The position numbers and the translations under genes are program-made. From Staphylococcus sp. GSSP0090 (GTDB lineage: Bacteria; Bacillota; Bacilli; Staphylococcales; Staphylococcaceae), in contig NZ_JACBFD010000006.1 in the NCBI RefSeq assembly GCF_013391405.1, positions 1-49,385 of the forward strand: a stretch of DNA of 49,385 bases. The letters run 5' to 3'. The notes below the pieces were generated by a model. It was given only the letters and a program-made list of their open reading frames with translations. It ran no database searches and had not been told where the DNA came from. Below are positions 26,844-34,028 of this stretch, piece after piece (the stretch's first letter is position 1; each line of letters starts with the position of its first letter).

Positions 26844-27060
26844 TTAAGAGCCATCTATAATGAGCGTAATTTAGCAATGCTATTTATTGCTATGTCAGTA
26901 ATAGAGAAACAACTATCTCTTTATATTCCACTATATTCTCGTATAGGTTTTGAGCATGAATTTGATAATCTAAGTAAAGAGGAAACGTGTCATATATGAG
27001 AATATAAATGAGTTAAATAAAATAAGTACAGAAGTTGTAGAAAAGCTTGAAATATTTTAG
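26844..27060 (+). pseudogene. Decayed gene fragment, frameshifted
   Basis: After a stop at 26841 a frame stays open to TGA at 26997 (translation RAIYNERNLAMLFIAMSVI... LSKEET). Moving to the +2 frame near 26987 continues it with IYENINELNKISTEVVEKLE, ending TAG at 27060. Composition is protein-like throughout. There is no start codon with a ribosome-binding site, and one indel joins the two parts, so this is the remains of a gene of about 75 codons or the tail of a longer one. I do not recognise the family. Confidence 0.55.
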
Positions 27061-27080
27061 TCGTTAGATGTTCAACATAT

Positions 27081-27121
27081 AGAAGGGCAACGCACACAAG
27101 TGAAATGTGCACTGCCCTTCT
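27081..27121. terminator. Strong hairpin after the decayed gene
   Basis: AGAAGGGCA ... TGCCCTTCT with an inner GCACA/TGTGC pairing. Neither side has a proper T run, so it may be a terminator relic or another kind of structured element. Confidence 0.5.
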
Positions 27122-27131
27122 AATTCATTAA

Positions 27132-27172
27132 GTAAAATCATTGTCATATACCAATTAAAGTTTCGGCCCTTT
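27132..27172 (-). repeat. Diverged intergenic repeat, right copy (inverted)
   Basis: The minus strand carries AAAGGGCCGAAACTTTAATT followed by GGTATATGACAATGATTTTAC, matching 25005-25051 on the plus strand. The 27173-27342 stretch beyond it holds the upstream region of the 18-residue peptide gene, and I see no gene there. Confidence 0.6.
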
Positions 27173-27342
27173 AAATTTGTACAACAATCCCCCCTATTCA
27201 AGACACTTTAGCATGCGCATTTGTTTTCATTTATGTTTGTTACACCATCTGTGAATGCTTTTTCACGACTTAGGGACTTCCCAACACAATTGAGCGCAAT
27301 TATATTAAAGTAAAGGTAACAAAACAAAGCGAGGTGAGTTAC

Positions 27343-27399
27343 ATGAGCTTTATCATTGATATCATCAAAAAAATCGTTGGTTTATTCACAGACAAATAA
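27343..27399 (+). CDS. PSM-alpha-like amphipathic peptide, 18 aa
   Basis: Encodes MSFIIDIIKKIVGLFTDK, with an AGGTGA ribosome-binding site 5 bases before ATG and its own terminator. Like staphylococcal phenol-soluble modulins it is leaderless, lysine-containing, ends in lysine, and forms a clean amphipathic helix: hydrophobic residues at 4, 5, 8, 11, 12, 15 on one face and D6, K9, K10, D17 on the other. It resembles the PSM-alpha pattern (IIKxIKxLIxxF) but is 2-4 residues shorter and not identical to any I recall. Expected role: membrane-active, secreted without a signal peptide. Net charge about +1. Confidence 0.7.
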   Translation: MSFIIDIIKKIVGLFTDK

Positions 27400-27416
27400 T
27401 TTTTAAAAATTATTTA

Positions 27417-27447
27417 AGGATCTGATATTTATCAGGTCCTTTTTTTG
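27417..27447 (+). terminator. Terminator of the PSM-alpha-like gene
   Basis: AAGGATCTGAT-att-TATCAGGTCCTT followed by TTTTTG, 18 bases after the peptide stop codon. It marks the peptide gene as a short independent transcript. Confidence 0.85.
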
Positions 27448-27450
27448 TTC

Positions 27451-28014
27451 TTAATAACGATATGAGCCCTTATTATTTTCCCATTCATGCCTCAGTATCC
27501 CCATTTTAATTGCATCGTACCGTTCACCTTTTACTTGGCGTGCTTGCCTAATTCTTCCTTCCTCTGTCATTCCAACTTTGGTAGCTAAACTAATCATTCT
27601 ATCATTTCCTGACCATGTCGAAATACCTAGTCTATGGACAAAGTTTTTTTCAAACAAATAATTTAGCCAAATCTTAAAAACCTCTGTACCAATGCCATCC
27701 TCCCAGTAGTCACTATCATAAATCACAATACCTATCTCTAACCAGTTTGTATTTTTATCTACCCAGTACGAACTAACTGTACCAATAAATTGATTATCTA
27801 CCATAATAGCTAACGTACTTTCAACATTATTATGAATGTAACGTGCTTGTTTCATCTGTTCAATAAATTGGGCTTTGTCTATTTTAATCTCATTGATATA
27901 CGGTGCATTCCATTTTTTTGCTGCTTGATGTGTCTCTTCAAATTTCCAATAATATATAGATTCTAATATTCTATCATTTATCGTCACTAGTTCACCTTTT
28001 GAAAATGGAATCAT
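27451..28014 (-). CDS. GNAT family N-acetyltransferase, RimJ/RimL-like
   Basis: A 187-residue acetyltransferase of the RimJ/RimL (acetyltransf_3) type. Features: a WLEIGIVIYDSDYWEDGIGTEVFKIWLNYLFE core with acetyl-CoA loop, then RLGISTWSGNDRMISLATKVGMTEEGRIRQAR, the typical C-terminal motif. TAGGAGGTG precedes the start. Acts on a protein N-terminus or a small amine; substrate unknown. It converges with the PSM-alpha-like gene and follows the lipase/peptide unit, with a terminator between. Confidence 0.87.
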   Translation of the reverse strand: MIPFSKGELVTINDRILESIYYWKFEETHQAAKKWNAPYINEIKIDKAQFIEQMKQARYIHNNVESTLAIMVDNQFIGTVSSYWVDKNTNWLEIGIVIYDSDYWEDGIGTEVFKIWLNYLFEKNFVHRLGISTWSGNDRMISLATKVGMTEEGRIRQARQVKGERYDAIKMGILRHEWENNKGSYRY

Positions 28015-28081
28015 TGAAACACCTCCTAACTATTAATTCATATGTTACCTATAATGTTTTAATAAATATACTTTTATGCAT

Positions 28082-28136
28082 AAAAAAGCTCTTCCAAAAA
28101 GTCTACACCTATTGCGTGTCTACTTTAAGAAAGAGC
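28082..28136 (-). terminator. Terminator of the lipase/peptide unit
   Basis: Minus strand GCTCTTTC ... GGAAGAGC followed by TTTTTTA. It lies about 100 bases after the downstream peptide gene, leaving a 3' untranslated stretch (28137-28238) in which I see no gene. Confidence 0.75.
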
Positions 28137-28238
28137 ATTCGAAACCTAAACTCGATTATATTTAGCCATTGCCTAGATAAGTATCTTCATCAATGTTCAA
28201 AACATCTCGGCTTACTGACCACAGACTAAGCTATTTTA

Positions 28239-28304
28239 TTAAAAGAATAATGCTTTAACTACTCGGAAGAAAGAACCTATTAAATCGAAAAAGTCGCCTG
28301 TCAT
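28239..28304 (-). CDS. Amphipathic micropeptide, 21 aa, downstream of the lipase gene
   Basis: Encodes 21 residues beginning MTGDFFDLIGSFFRVVK and ending ALFF. AAGGAGG sits 8 bases before ATG, one of the strongest ribosome-binding sites in the window. No signal peptide. On a helix, polar residues G3, D7, G10, R14, K17 fall on one face and phenylalanines, leucines, valines on the other, as in PSMs. It begins 40 bases after the lipase stop with no terminator between, so it is probably co-transcribed with the lipase. Phenylalanine-rich like PSM-alpha3, but not recognised as a known PSM. Confidence 0.7.
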   Translation of the reverse strand: MTGDFFDLIGSFFRVVKALFF

Positions 28305-28344
28305 TTTAATAACCTCCTTATGAACATTCGTTATTTAAATTGAA

Positions 28345-30582
28345 TTATGCATCTAATTGTTCATTACGTACTAAATCTTCAGCTATACCATGCCAAAATT
28401 GTTGTAGTTCTTCTGTTGGATGATTACTATCTGTAGAATCCTGTCCAACGAAGTCGACGTGATCCCAACCATGTTTCGTTGGCGTAACTTGCCAAATTCC
28501 TTTTTGCACTTTATCAGTTGCTTCTGTATAAGCTTGGTTGAGTGGATGTTGTGATGAAATAGTAGAAATTAACCCATCATTTTCACGCCATTCTTTTTCT
28601 GCAGCTTTACCAATCAGATTACCTGTAACTGTAAATGGTAAAAACATATTAATATCTGATTTTTGTTTACCAAATAAAGTTGGTCTTGTTGACTCACCCG
28701 TATATGTTTTATAAACAATATTAGGATTTAATGATGTATTTTTATTTAATTTCGCAGCACCTTCACGTGTTAAATCATATAAACCGTTATCTTGTGTTTT
28801 CCATAGTTTACTATTTTCAACACGTTTTACATATTGAACATAGGATTCGCCTTCTCTTTGTTTCAGACCCCATTGTCCAAAACCAAAGTCAACTCTAGAA
28901 TTTTTGTTTCCTTTGAATTTTGCATAATCAAACGCCAATTGTCTAATTAACGCTTCATTACCAAGTTCATCTGCTGCATGCGTACCATTATGTGCACCAC
29001 CGAGTGTTGTTATAGAGGTAACCATATTATCGTTATTACCTTTTAGTAATGGAGATATGTCTCCCCCATGTTTTTGTTGGTAATCTCGTTCTTCTTGGCT
29101 ACCGTTTCTTAACAACTCTTCTAATTGTCTTACTGTTTGAGCACCCATACTGTGCGCCACTAAGTGTACTTTTTGTCCTGGTTGCCAATCTTTATAGACA
29201 CCTTCATATGTTTTACCATAACGTTCATGTCCATATTTCTCAGCATGCGCTGCACCATAATCAACTGTGCCACCTTTAATATAATAATAAAGTTCCACAG
29301 CACGATCATAGTTACTGCTTAATGCACCAACACTGGCTTCATAGGCTTCGTAACCATTACTTTCTAAGTCTTGGCGAATATTCAATTTATCTCCGCCCCA
29401 GTAATGAGCCAGTACTGCAGGATTATTATCATCCGTAAATCCATTAAAACCATGTACTAAAATAATCGGATCATGATTTTTATACTGTCCTTGTTTCGCT
29501 GTCTTGTTAGGTTGTTCAGCCGTTCTTTCTGCTGTTTGTTGCGTTTGATTTTTAGATGTTGCTACCGCATTTTCTTTTAGTGTTTTTAATGTTTTTTCGG
29601 AATCGTCTTTTCGATTATCATCTGAACCCGAATTTGTCGCATTTTCATCATTTAATTTATCAAAAGAGAGGTCCTCTTTTTCTGTAGTGGCATTACCCTC
29701 TTGATTTTGAAGCTCTGTGTTTTCAGTTACTTTATTTTTATCTGCTTGATTGTATTCCGGATCTACCGCTTCTTCCTCTTGTTTTGCTTTATCTTTCGCA
29801 TTGTATTCCGGATCTACCACTTCTTCCTCTTGTTTTGCTTTATCTTTCGTATTGTATTCCGGATCTACTGCTTCTTCCTCTTGTTCTGCTTTATCCTTCG
29901 CATTGTATTCCGGATCTACTGCTTCTTGTTTTGCTTTATCTTTTGCATTGTATTCCGGATCTACTACTTCTTCCTCTTGTTTTGCTTTATCCTTCGCATT
30001 GTATTCCGGATCTACTGCTTCTTCTTGTTTTGCTTTATCCCTCGCATTGTATTCCGGATCTACTGCTTCTTCCTCTTGTTTTGCTTTATCTTTCGTATTG
30101 TATTCCGGATCTACTGCTTCTTCCTCTTGTTCAGCTTTATCTTTCGCGTTGTATTCCGGATCTACTGCTTCTTCCTCTTGTTTTGCTTTATCTTTCGCGT
30201 TATATTCCGGATCTACTACTTCTTCCTCTTGTTCTGCTTTATCTTTCGCATTGTATTCCGGATCTACCGTATTCGTATGATCATTTTCATTTTCTTGATT
30301 GGATTGTTGTTCGTTATGTAAGCTTGCATTATTCGTATTTTTTTCATTTTCCGTTTGTGTATTATCATTTTTAACCGATAGCTCTGAAGCTTCATCCACT
30401 AATTTTTCTTGTTCATTCCCCAATTGATTCCCATTCAATTGTTCTGATTTCGTTTCTGTTTGATTACTTTCTTCAGCTGCTTGGGCAGTTCCTACACCTA
30501 AAAATAGTAACGAACCTATTAGAATTGAAGAAGCGCCGAAAGTAAATTTACGTATACTGTACTTATTTTCTTTATTGTTCAT
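28345..30582 (-). CDS. Secreted lipase/esterase precursor with YSIRK signal and repeat propeptide
   Basis: A 745-residue pre-pro-lipase. YSIRK-type signal peptide (YSIRKFTFGASSILIGSLLF, about 9-28, cleavage after AQA). The propeptide (about 37-370) is acidic and includes ten full and one partial tandem VDPEYN(A/T)KDKA(K/E)QEEE units. The mature staphylococcal lipase domain (about 370-745) starts DPIILVHGFNGF. Catalytic Ser478 lies in AHSMGA, where relatives usually have GHSMGG; the C-terminal HVDFVGQD supplies the histidine. The propeptide aids export and folding in this family. ATG at 30582 follows AGAGGTG. It lies between two 21-codon peptide genes on the same strand. Confidence 0.93.
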   Translation of the reverse strand: MNNKENKYSIRKFTFGASSILIGSLLFLGVGTAQAAEESNQTETKSEQLNGNQLGNEQEKLVDEASELSVKNDNTQTENEKNTNNASLHNEQQSNQENENDHTNTVDPEYNAKDKAEQEEEVVDPEYNAKDKAKQEEEAVDPEYNAKDKAEQEEEAVDPEYNTKDKAKQEEEAVDPEYNARDKAKQEEAVDPEYNAKDKAKQEEEVVDPEYNAKDKAKQEAVDPEYNAKDKAEQEEEAVDPEYNTKDKAKQEEEVVDPEYNAKDKAKQEEEAVDPEYNQADKNKVTENTELQNQEGNATTEKEDLSFDKLNDENATNSGSDDNRKDDSEKTLKTLKENAVATSKNQTQQTAERTAEQPNKTAKQGQYKNHDPIILVHGFNGFTDDNNPAVLAHYWGGDKLNIRQDLESNGYEAYEASVGALSSNYDRAVELYYYIKGGTVDYGAAHAEKYGHERYGKTYEGVYKDWQPGQKVHLVAHSMGAQTVRQLEELLRNGSQEERDYQQKHGGDISPLLKGNNDNMVTSITTLGGAHNGTHAADELGNEALIRQLAFDYAKFKGNKNSRVDFGFGQWGLKQREGESYVQYVKRVENSKLWKTQDNGLYDLTREGAAKLNKNTSLNPNIVYKTYTGESTRPTLFGKQKSDINMFLPFTVTGNLIGKAAEKEWRENDGLISTISSQHPLNQAYTEATDKVQKGIWQVTPTKHGWDHVDFVGQDSTDSNHPTEELQQFWHGIAEDLVRNEQLDA
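29745..30275 (-). repeat. 51-bp coding tandem repeat in the lipase propeptide
   Basis: Eleven copies of a TATTCCGGATCTAC-containing unit, ten full-length and one partial. Most are 51 bases; individual units have lost 3 or 6 bases, always in frame. Unit length divisible by three keeps the opposite strand open in three frames, producing long meaningless reading frames there. Confidence 0.95.
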
Positions 30583-30628
30583 ATTCAACACCTCTTGGTT
30601 AATAATTTTTTACACATTTAAACTAGAC

Positions 30629-30694
30629 CTATATGAAAAGATTAACGATAAAACGTGGTATTAGTTCAAAAAACTTACCAATTAAAGCTTTCAT
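30629..30694 (-). CDS. Amphipathic micropeptide, 21 aa, upstream of the lipase gene
   Basis: Encodes 21 residues beginning MKALIGKFFELIPRFIV and ending NLFI. AGAAGGGG lies 9 bases before ATG. No signal peptide; net charge about +2. K7, E10, R14 and N18 lie on one helical face, with Phe/Ile/Leu on the other; a proline at 13 would kink the helix. It ends 46 bases before the lipase ATG with no terminator between, so it is the first cistron of the lipase transcript. It may be a PSM-like effector, or a leader peptide affecting lipase translation. Confidence 0.62.
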   Translation of the reverse strand: MKALIGKFFELIPRFIVNLFI

Positions 30695-30713
30695 ACGATT
30701 CAACCCCTTCTAA

Positions 30714-30736
30714 CGAAAACGCTTACATCGTTTTCG
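30714..30736. promoter_or_regulatory. cre-like palindrome upstream of the lipase/peptide unit
   Basis: CGAAAACG-CTTACAT-CGTTTTCG is a perfect 8-bp inverted repeat. On the minus strand TGTAAGCGTTTTCG matches 13 of 14 positions of the cre consensus. It begins 20 bases before the first peptide start codon, so CcpA could block transcription of the whole unit. The stretch 30737-30883 has no gene. Confidence 0.6.
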
Positions 30737-30883
30737 AAAATTTTTATTTATCAAAAGAATAATCAAAGACATTCAATAAATACATTGTATCTAAAAAATT
30801 AAAACTTTTAATAAATAATTTAATTAGATTCTACTAAATAACCGGCATTAAGTCAATGACAGAGCACAACTTAATTTTACACA

Positions 30884-30917
30884 ATAAAAAACTCGCCTCC
30901 TAAAAGACGAGTACTTT
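30884..30917 (-). terminator. Terminator of the NSS transporter gene
   Basis: Minus strand ACTCGTCTTTTAGGAGGCGAGTTTTTTAT: short GC-rich stem with a T run, right at the gene's 3' end. Confidence 0.8.
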
Positions 30918-32246
30918 TTATATAAACTGCACTATAAATATTAAAATAATAACTACCGGTAAGATGAATTTCACTAAATAATACCATGGCATAAATAATT
31001 TAAATTTATCGTTACCGAAATGTGACCTTAAATCATCTTTATTAAGTAATTGTCCGACCACTAACGTTGTGCCTAAAGCACCTAATGGCATTAAAATATT
31101 GGATACTAAGAAATCCATATTATCGAATATGGTACCTGCCGCAAATTGAATGCCGCTTAAACTGCTGAATGATAAGGTCGCGGGTATACTAATAATAAAT
31201 ACTAATAAACTCGCATAAAAGGCAATCGCTTTACGTTTTGAATTATCATTTTTAGTAAAGTTTGACACGTTTAATTCAAGTAATGATATCGAAGACGTCA
31301 GTGCAGCAAATAAGAATAAAATAAGGAAAATCAAATAAAATCCGTGACCCATTGTCATTTGATCAAAAACTTTTGGTAATACTTTGAATAATAGCCCTGG
31401 TCCCTCAGTAGGGCTGTAACCAAACGCTGCAATCGCAGGGAATATGGCTAAACCTGCTAATACTGATACTAGAATATTCATAGCTACAATAGACACTGCA
31501 GATGTTTTAATCGTCATTTCTTTTGAAGCATAACTTGCATAAGTAATCATACCTGTCGTTCCTAGAGATAATGTAAAGAACGATTGCCCTAGTGCAAATA
31601 ACACACCTTCCATCGTTATATCTCCTAAACGTGGTTGCAAGATAAACTTCAATCCTTCCATCGCACCTTCTAAAGTAAGTGACTTAATCACAATCACAAT
31701 TAAAAAGATAAACAGTAATGGCATCATAAACTTGGATGCTTTCTCTAAGCCTTTTTCAACACCCATCATGACGATGACCATCGTTAGTAAAATAAAAATA
31801 CCTTGCCCCGTAATCGTTAACCAAGGGTTTCCTATAATGTTTTCAAATTGTATACTTTCTAAACCTTTACTACTAAACGTTACGATTTGAAATGCTACGT
31901 TGATGATATATATAACGATCCAGCCACCAATAACACTATAAAAGCCAAATAGTATAAATACAGCTAAGTTACCATTCCACCCAATGACATTGAGCCATGG
32001 CTTCTTAGTTAATTTTTCATATATTTTAGTCGTGTAGGTTCTCCCCATTTTACCTACAGTAAATTCCATGATGAGTAGTGGTAAGCCTACAAATATAGTA
32101 AATGCTAAAAACATTAGTAAAAATGCGCCACCGCCATATATGCCTGCCATATATGGAAATTTCCACATAGCTCCTAGTCCGATTGCAGAGCCTGCACTTG
32201 CTAATATGAATCCTGTTGAGGATTTCCATTGTGATTGTTTGTTCAT
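30918..32246 (-). CDS. Neurotransmitter:sodium symporter (NSS/SNF) family amino-acid transporter
   Basis: A 442-residue membrane transporter with about 11 hydrophobic segments, the length of compact bacterial NSS proteins such as MhsT. N-terminal signature WKSSTGFILASAGSAIGLGAMWKFPYMAGIYGGGAF (segment 1 with its unwound GSAIGLGAMWKFP, sodium and substrate site) is clear. The segment-6 region LGQSFFTLSLGTTGMITYASY is also present. Imports a hydrophobic or aromatic amino acid with Na+; specificity unknown. ATG at 32246 follows AAAGGATG. Divergent from brnQ. Confidence 0.92.
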   Translation of the reverse strand: MNKQSQWKSSTGFILASAGSAIGLGAMWKFPYMAGIYGGGAFLLMFLAFTIFVGLPLLIMEFTVGKMGRTYTTKIYEKLTKKPWLNVIGWNGNLAVFILFGFYSVIGGWIVIYIINVAFQIVTFSSKGLESIQFENIIGNPWLTITGQGIFILLTMVIVMMGVEKGLEKASKFMMPLLFIFLIVIVIKSLTLEGAMEGLKFILQPRLGDITMEGVLFALGQSFFTLSLGTTGMITYASYASKEMTIKTSAVSIVAMNILVSVLAGLAIFPAIAAFGYSPTEGPGLLFKVLPKVFDQMTMGHGFYLIFLILFLFAALTSSISLLELNVSNFTKNDNSKRKAIAFYASLLVFIISIPATLSFSSLSGIQFAAGTIFDNMDFLVSNILMPLGALGTTLVVGQLLNKDDLRSHFGNDKFKLFMPWYYLVKFILPVVIILIFIVQFI

Positions 32247-32451
32247 TCGTTTCATCCTTTATATTTTACAAAACTTTATTGCGTTAAAGCGTTTATGTAA
32301 CATAGCATCTACTATAACATTTTTTTATGTCTGTCTCAATATTTTTTTACTTATAATGACATTATTAAATTGATTACAGCAGTCATCACTCGCTATAACA
32401 ACAAATGACTGTTTCATGAACTTTTATGCGAACAATACTTTAAATATTATA

Positions 32452-32466
32452 AATTATCTGACATTT
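32452..32466. promoter_or_regulatory. CodY-like box upstream of brnQ
   Basis: AATTATCTGACATTT matches 12 of 15 CodY consensus positions, just upstream of the brnQ promoter. Weak pattern evidence, but branched-chain transport genes are typical CodY targets. Confidence 0.35.
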
Positions 32467-32468
32467 TA

Positions 32469-32497
32469 TTGAATATATACTCAATTTATGATAAAGT
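32469..32497 (+). promoter_or_regulatory. brnQ promoter
   Basis: TTGAAT (32469-32474), 17-base spacer, TAAAGT (32492-32497). Confidence 0.55.
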
Positions 32498-32545
32498 AGC
32501 ATGTGTTTTGTACAAGACAATCTCCTTGAAATCGAGGTATTAAGA

Positions 32546-33850
32546 ATGAATAAACTCATACTAATTTCTGGTCTTATGTTATTTTCATTTTTCTTTGGGG
32601 CCGGAAATTTAATATTTCCACCTATGTTAGGCTATACAGCTCAAGAAAATATGTGGGTTTCTATGACTGGATTCGCGATTACAGGTATTTTACTTCCTTA
32701 CTTAACTGTCATCGTTGTGGCATACATGAACGGCGGCGTTGAAAGTATTGGTAATAAAGTACATCCAATATTTGGTACCGTATTTGCTATCTGTATTTAT
32801 TTATCTATCGGGGCGCTTTATGGTATTCCGAGGGCTGCTAACGTTGCCTATGAAATAGGAACTAACCATGTTTTACCGGTACATAATCAATTGACTTTGA
32901 TTATTTTCTCTCTTATCTTTTTCCTAGTGGTTTATCTTATTGCACTTTATCCAAATCGCATTATTGATAATCTTGGGAAGTATTTAACGCCGATATTAAT
33001 TATTATTATTGCAGCTTTATGTATATTAGTAATCATTAATCCAGAGGGTTCAATCGGACAAGCGAGTGGTAAATATGCGGAAACACCTATCGTATCAGGT
33101 ATTTTAGAAGGCTATTTTACTATGGATTTAGTAGCAGCATTAGCTTTTTCTGTCGTCATCGTTCAAATGTTTAAAATAAGTGGTGTAAATGATCATAAGA
33201 CACTCGTTAAAAATGTAATTAAATCTGGATTGATTTCAGCTATATTACTACTGATTATCTATTTTGCGCTTGCCTACGTTGGTGCAACTACAAGTCACGC
33301 AGGCTTTAAAGATGGAACAGATATTTTAACATTCAATTCTTTACGTGTCTTTGGTTCAATAGGAAACTTATTGTTTGGCATTATTGTTATTTTGGCATGT
33401 TTAACAACATGTATCGGCTTAGTGAATGCATGTGCCGCTTTTGCTATGAAAAAATTACCAAAAATATCTTATAAGATGTTCGTTCTAATTTTTTCTTTAC
33501 TAGGCTTTTTAGTTTCAACATTAGGATTAGAACTGATTTTACAAATTGCTGTACCACTCTTAACATTTATTTATCCAACATCGATTGTATTAGTCCTTAT
33601 ATCATTGGTAAGTATTTTCATACCATTTGAAATGAAATATGCATTTATATTACCAACGTTGATCACATTAATCATTTCGTTGTTGCAAATATTTAATGAT
33701 TTCAGCATATTCCAACCATTAATGAAGTTATACCAAATGTTCCCACTAGCGGATATCCAATTAAGTTGGTTGGTGCCTTTCATTATTCTACTTATAGTAG
33801 GATTAGCCATTGATTATTTCGTAAAAAATAAAACTGTGAGCACCTCTTAA
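32546..33850 (+). CDS. brnQ: Branched-chain amino acid carrier BrnQ (LIVCS family)
   Basis: A 434-residue membrane protein with about 12 hydrophobic segments. The N-terminal family signature LMLFSFFFGAGNLIFPPMLG (about 11-30) is intact, and YGIPRAANVAYEIG near 90 and the Gly-rich AFSVVIVQMFKISG follow. Imports leucine, isoleucine and valine with Na+. ATG at 32546 is preceded by GAGGT. Staphylococci commonly carry several brnQ paralogues, so this may not be the main one. Followed by a terminator. Confidence 0.93.
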   Translation: MNKLILISGLMLFSFFFGAGNLIFPPMLGYTAQENMWVSMTGFAITGILLPYLTVIVVAYMNGGVESIGNKVHPIFGTVFAICIYLSIGALYGIPRAANVAYEIGTNHVLPVHNQLTLIIFSLIFFLVVYLIALYPNRIIDNLGKYLTPILIIIIAALCILVIINPEGSIGQASGKYAETPIVSGILEGYFTMDLVAALAFSVVIVQMFKISGVNDHKTLVKNVIKSGLISAILLLIIYFALAYVGATTSHAGFKDGTDILTFNSLRVFGSIGNLLFGIIVILACLTTCIGLVNACAAFAMKKLPKISYKMFVLIFSLLGFLVSTLGLELILQIAVPLLTFIYPTSIVLVLISLVSIFIPFEMKYAFILPTLITLIISLLQIFNDFSIFQPLMKLYQMFPLADIQLSWLVPFIILLIVGLAIDYFVKNKTVSTS

Positions 33851-33879
33851 AATGTGCATAATATCATTTTCAATAAATA

Positions 33880-33927
33880 GCGTATCCGTTATCTAAAGAT
33901 GCATTTAGATATACGGATGCGTTTTTA
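33880..33927 (+). terminator. Terminator of brnQ
   Basis: GCGTATCCGTTATCTAAA ... TTTAGATATACGGATGC followed by GTTTTTAG: long near-perfect stem. Confidence 0.85.
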
Positions 33928-34028
33928 GTTACTGGAAGATTTATGATATAACAATTTGTTATGATGGGTACATAGAACTACATGTAATGATTAAATGACT
34001 TATAAAACATATAGAATGGAGCATGATC

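Noticed and set aside
27200..27342. AgrA binding repeats upstream of the 18-residue peptide gene
   Set aside because: I looked for the paired ACNGTTR-type direct repeats known at psm and agr promoters and saw no convincing pair by eye.
29745..30275. Regular repeats resembling a CRISPR array
   Set aside because: The whole unit is repeated with no unique spacers, and it is coding and in frame with the lipase.
29701..30374. Three long overlapping frames on the plus strand opposite the lipase propeptide
   Set aside because: They arise because the 51-bp repeat unit is divisible by three and happens to lack stops in these frames. Composition is monotonous, and there are no ribosome-binding sites.
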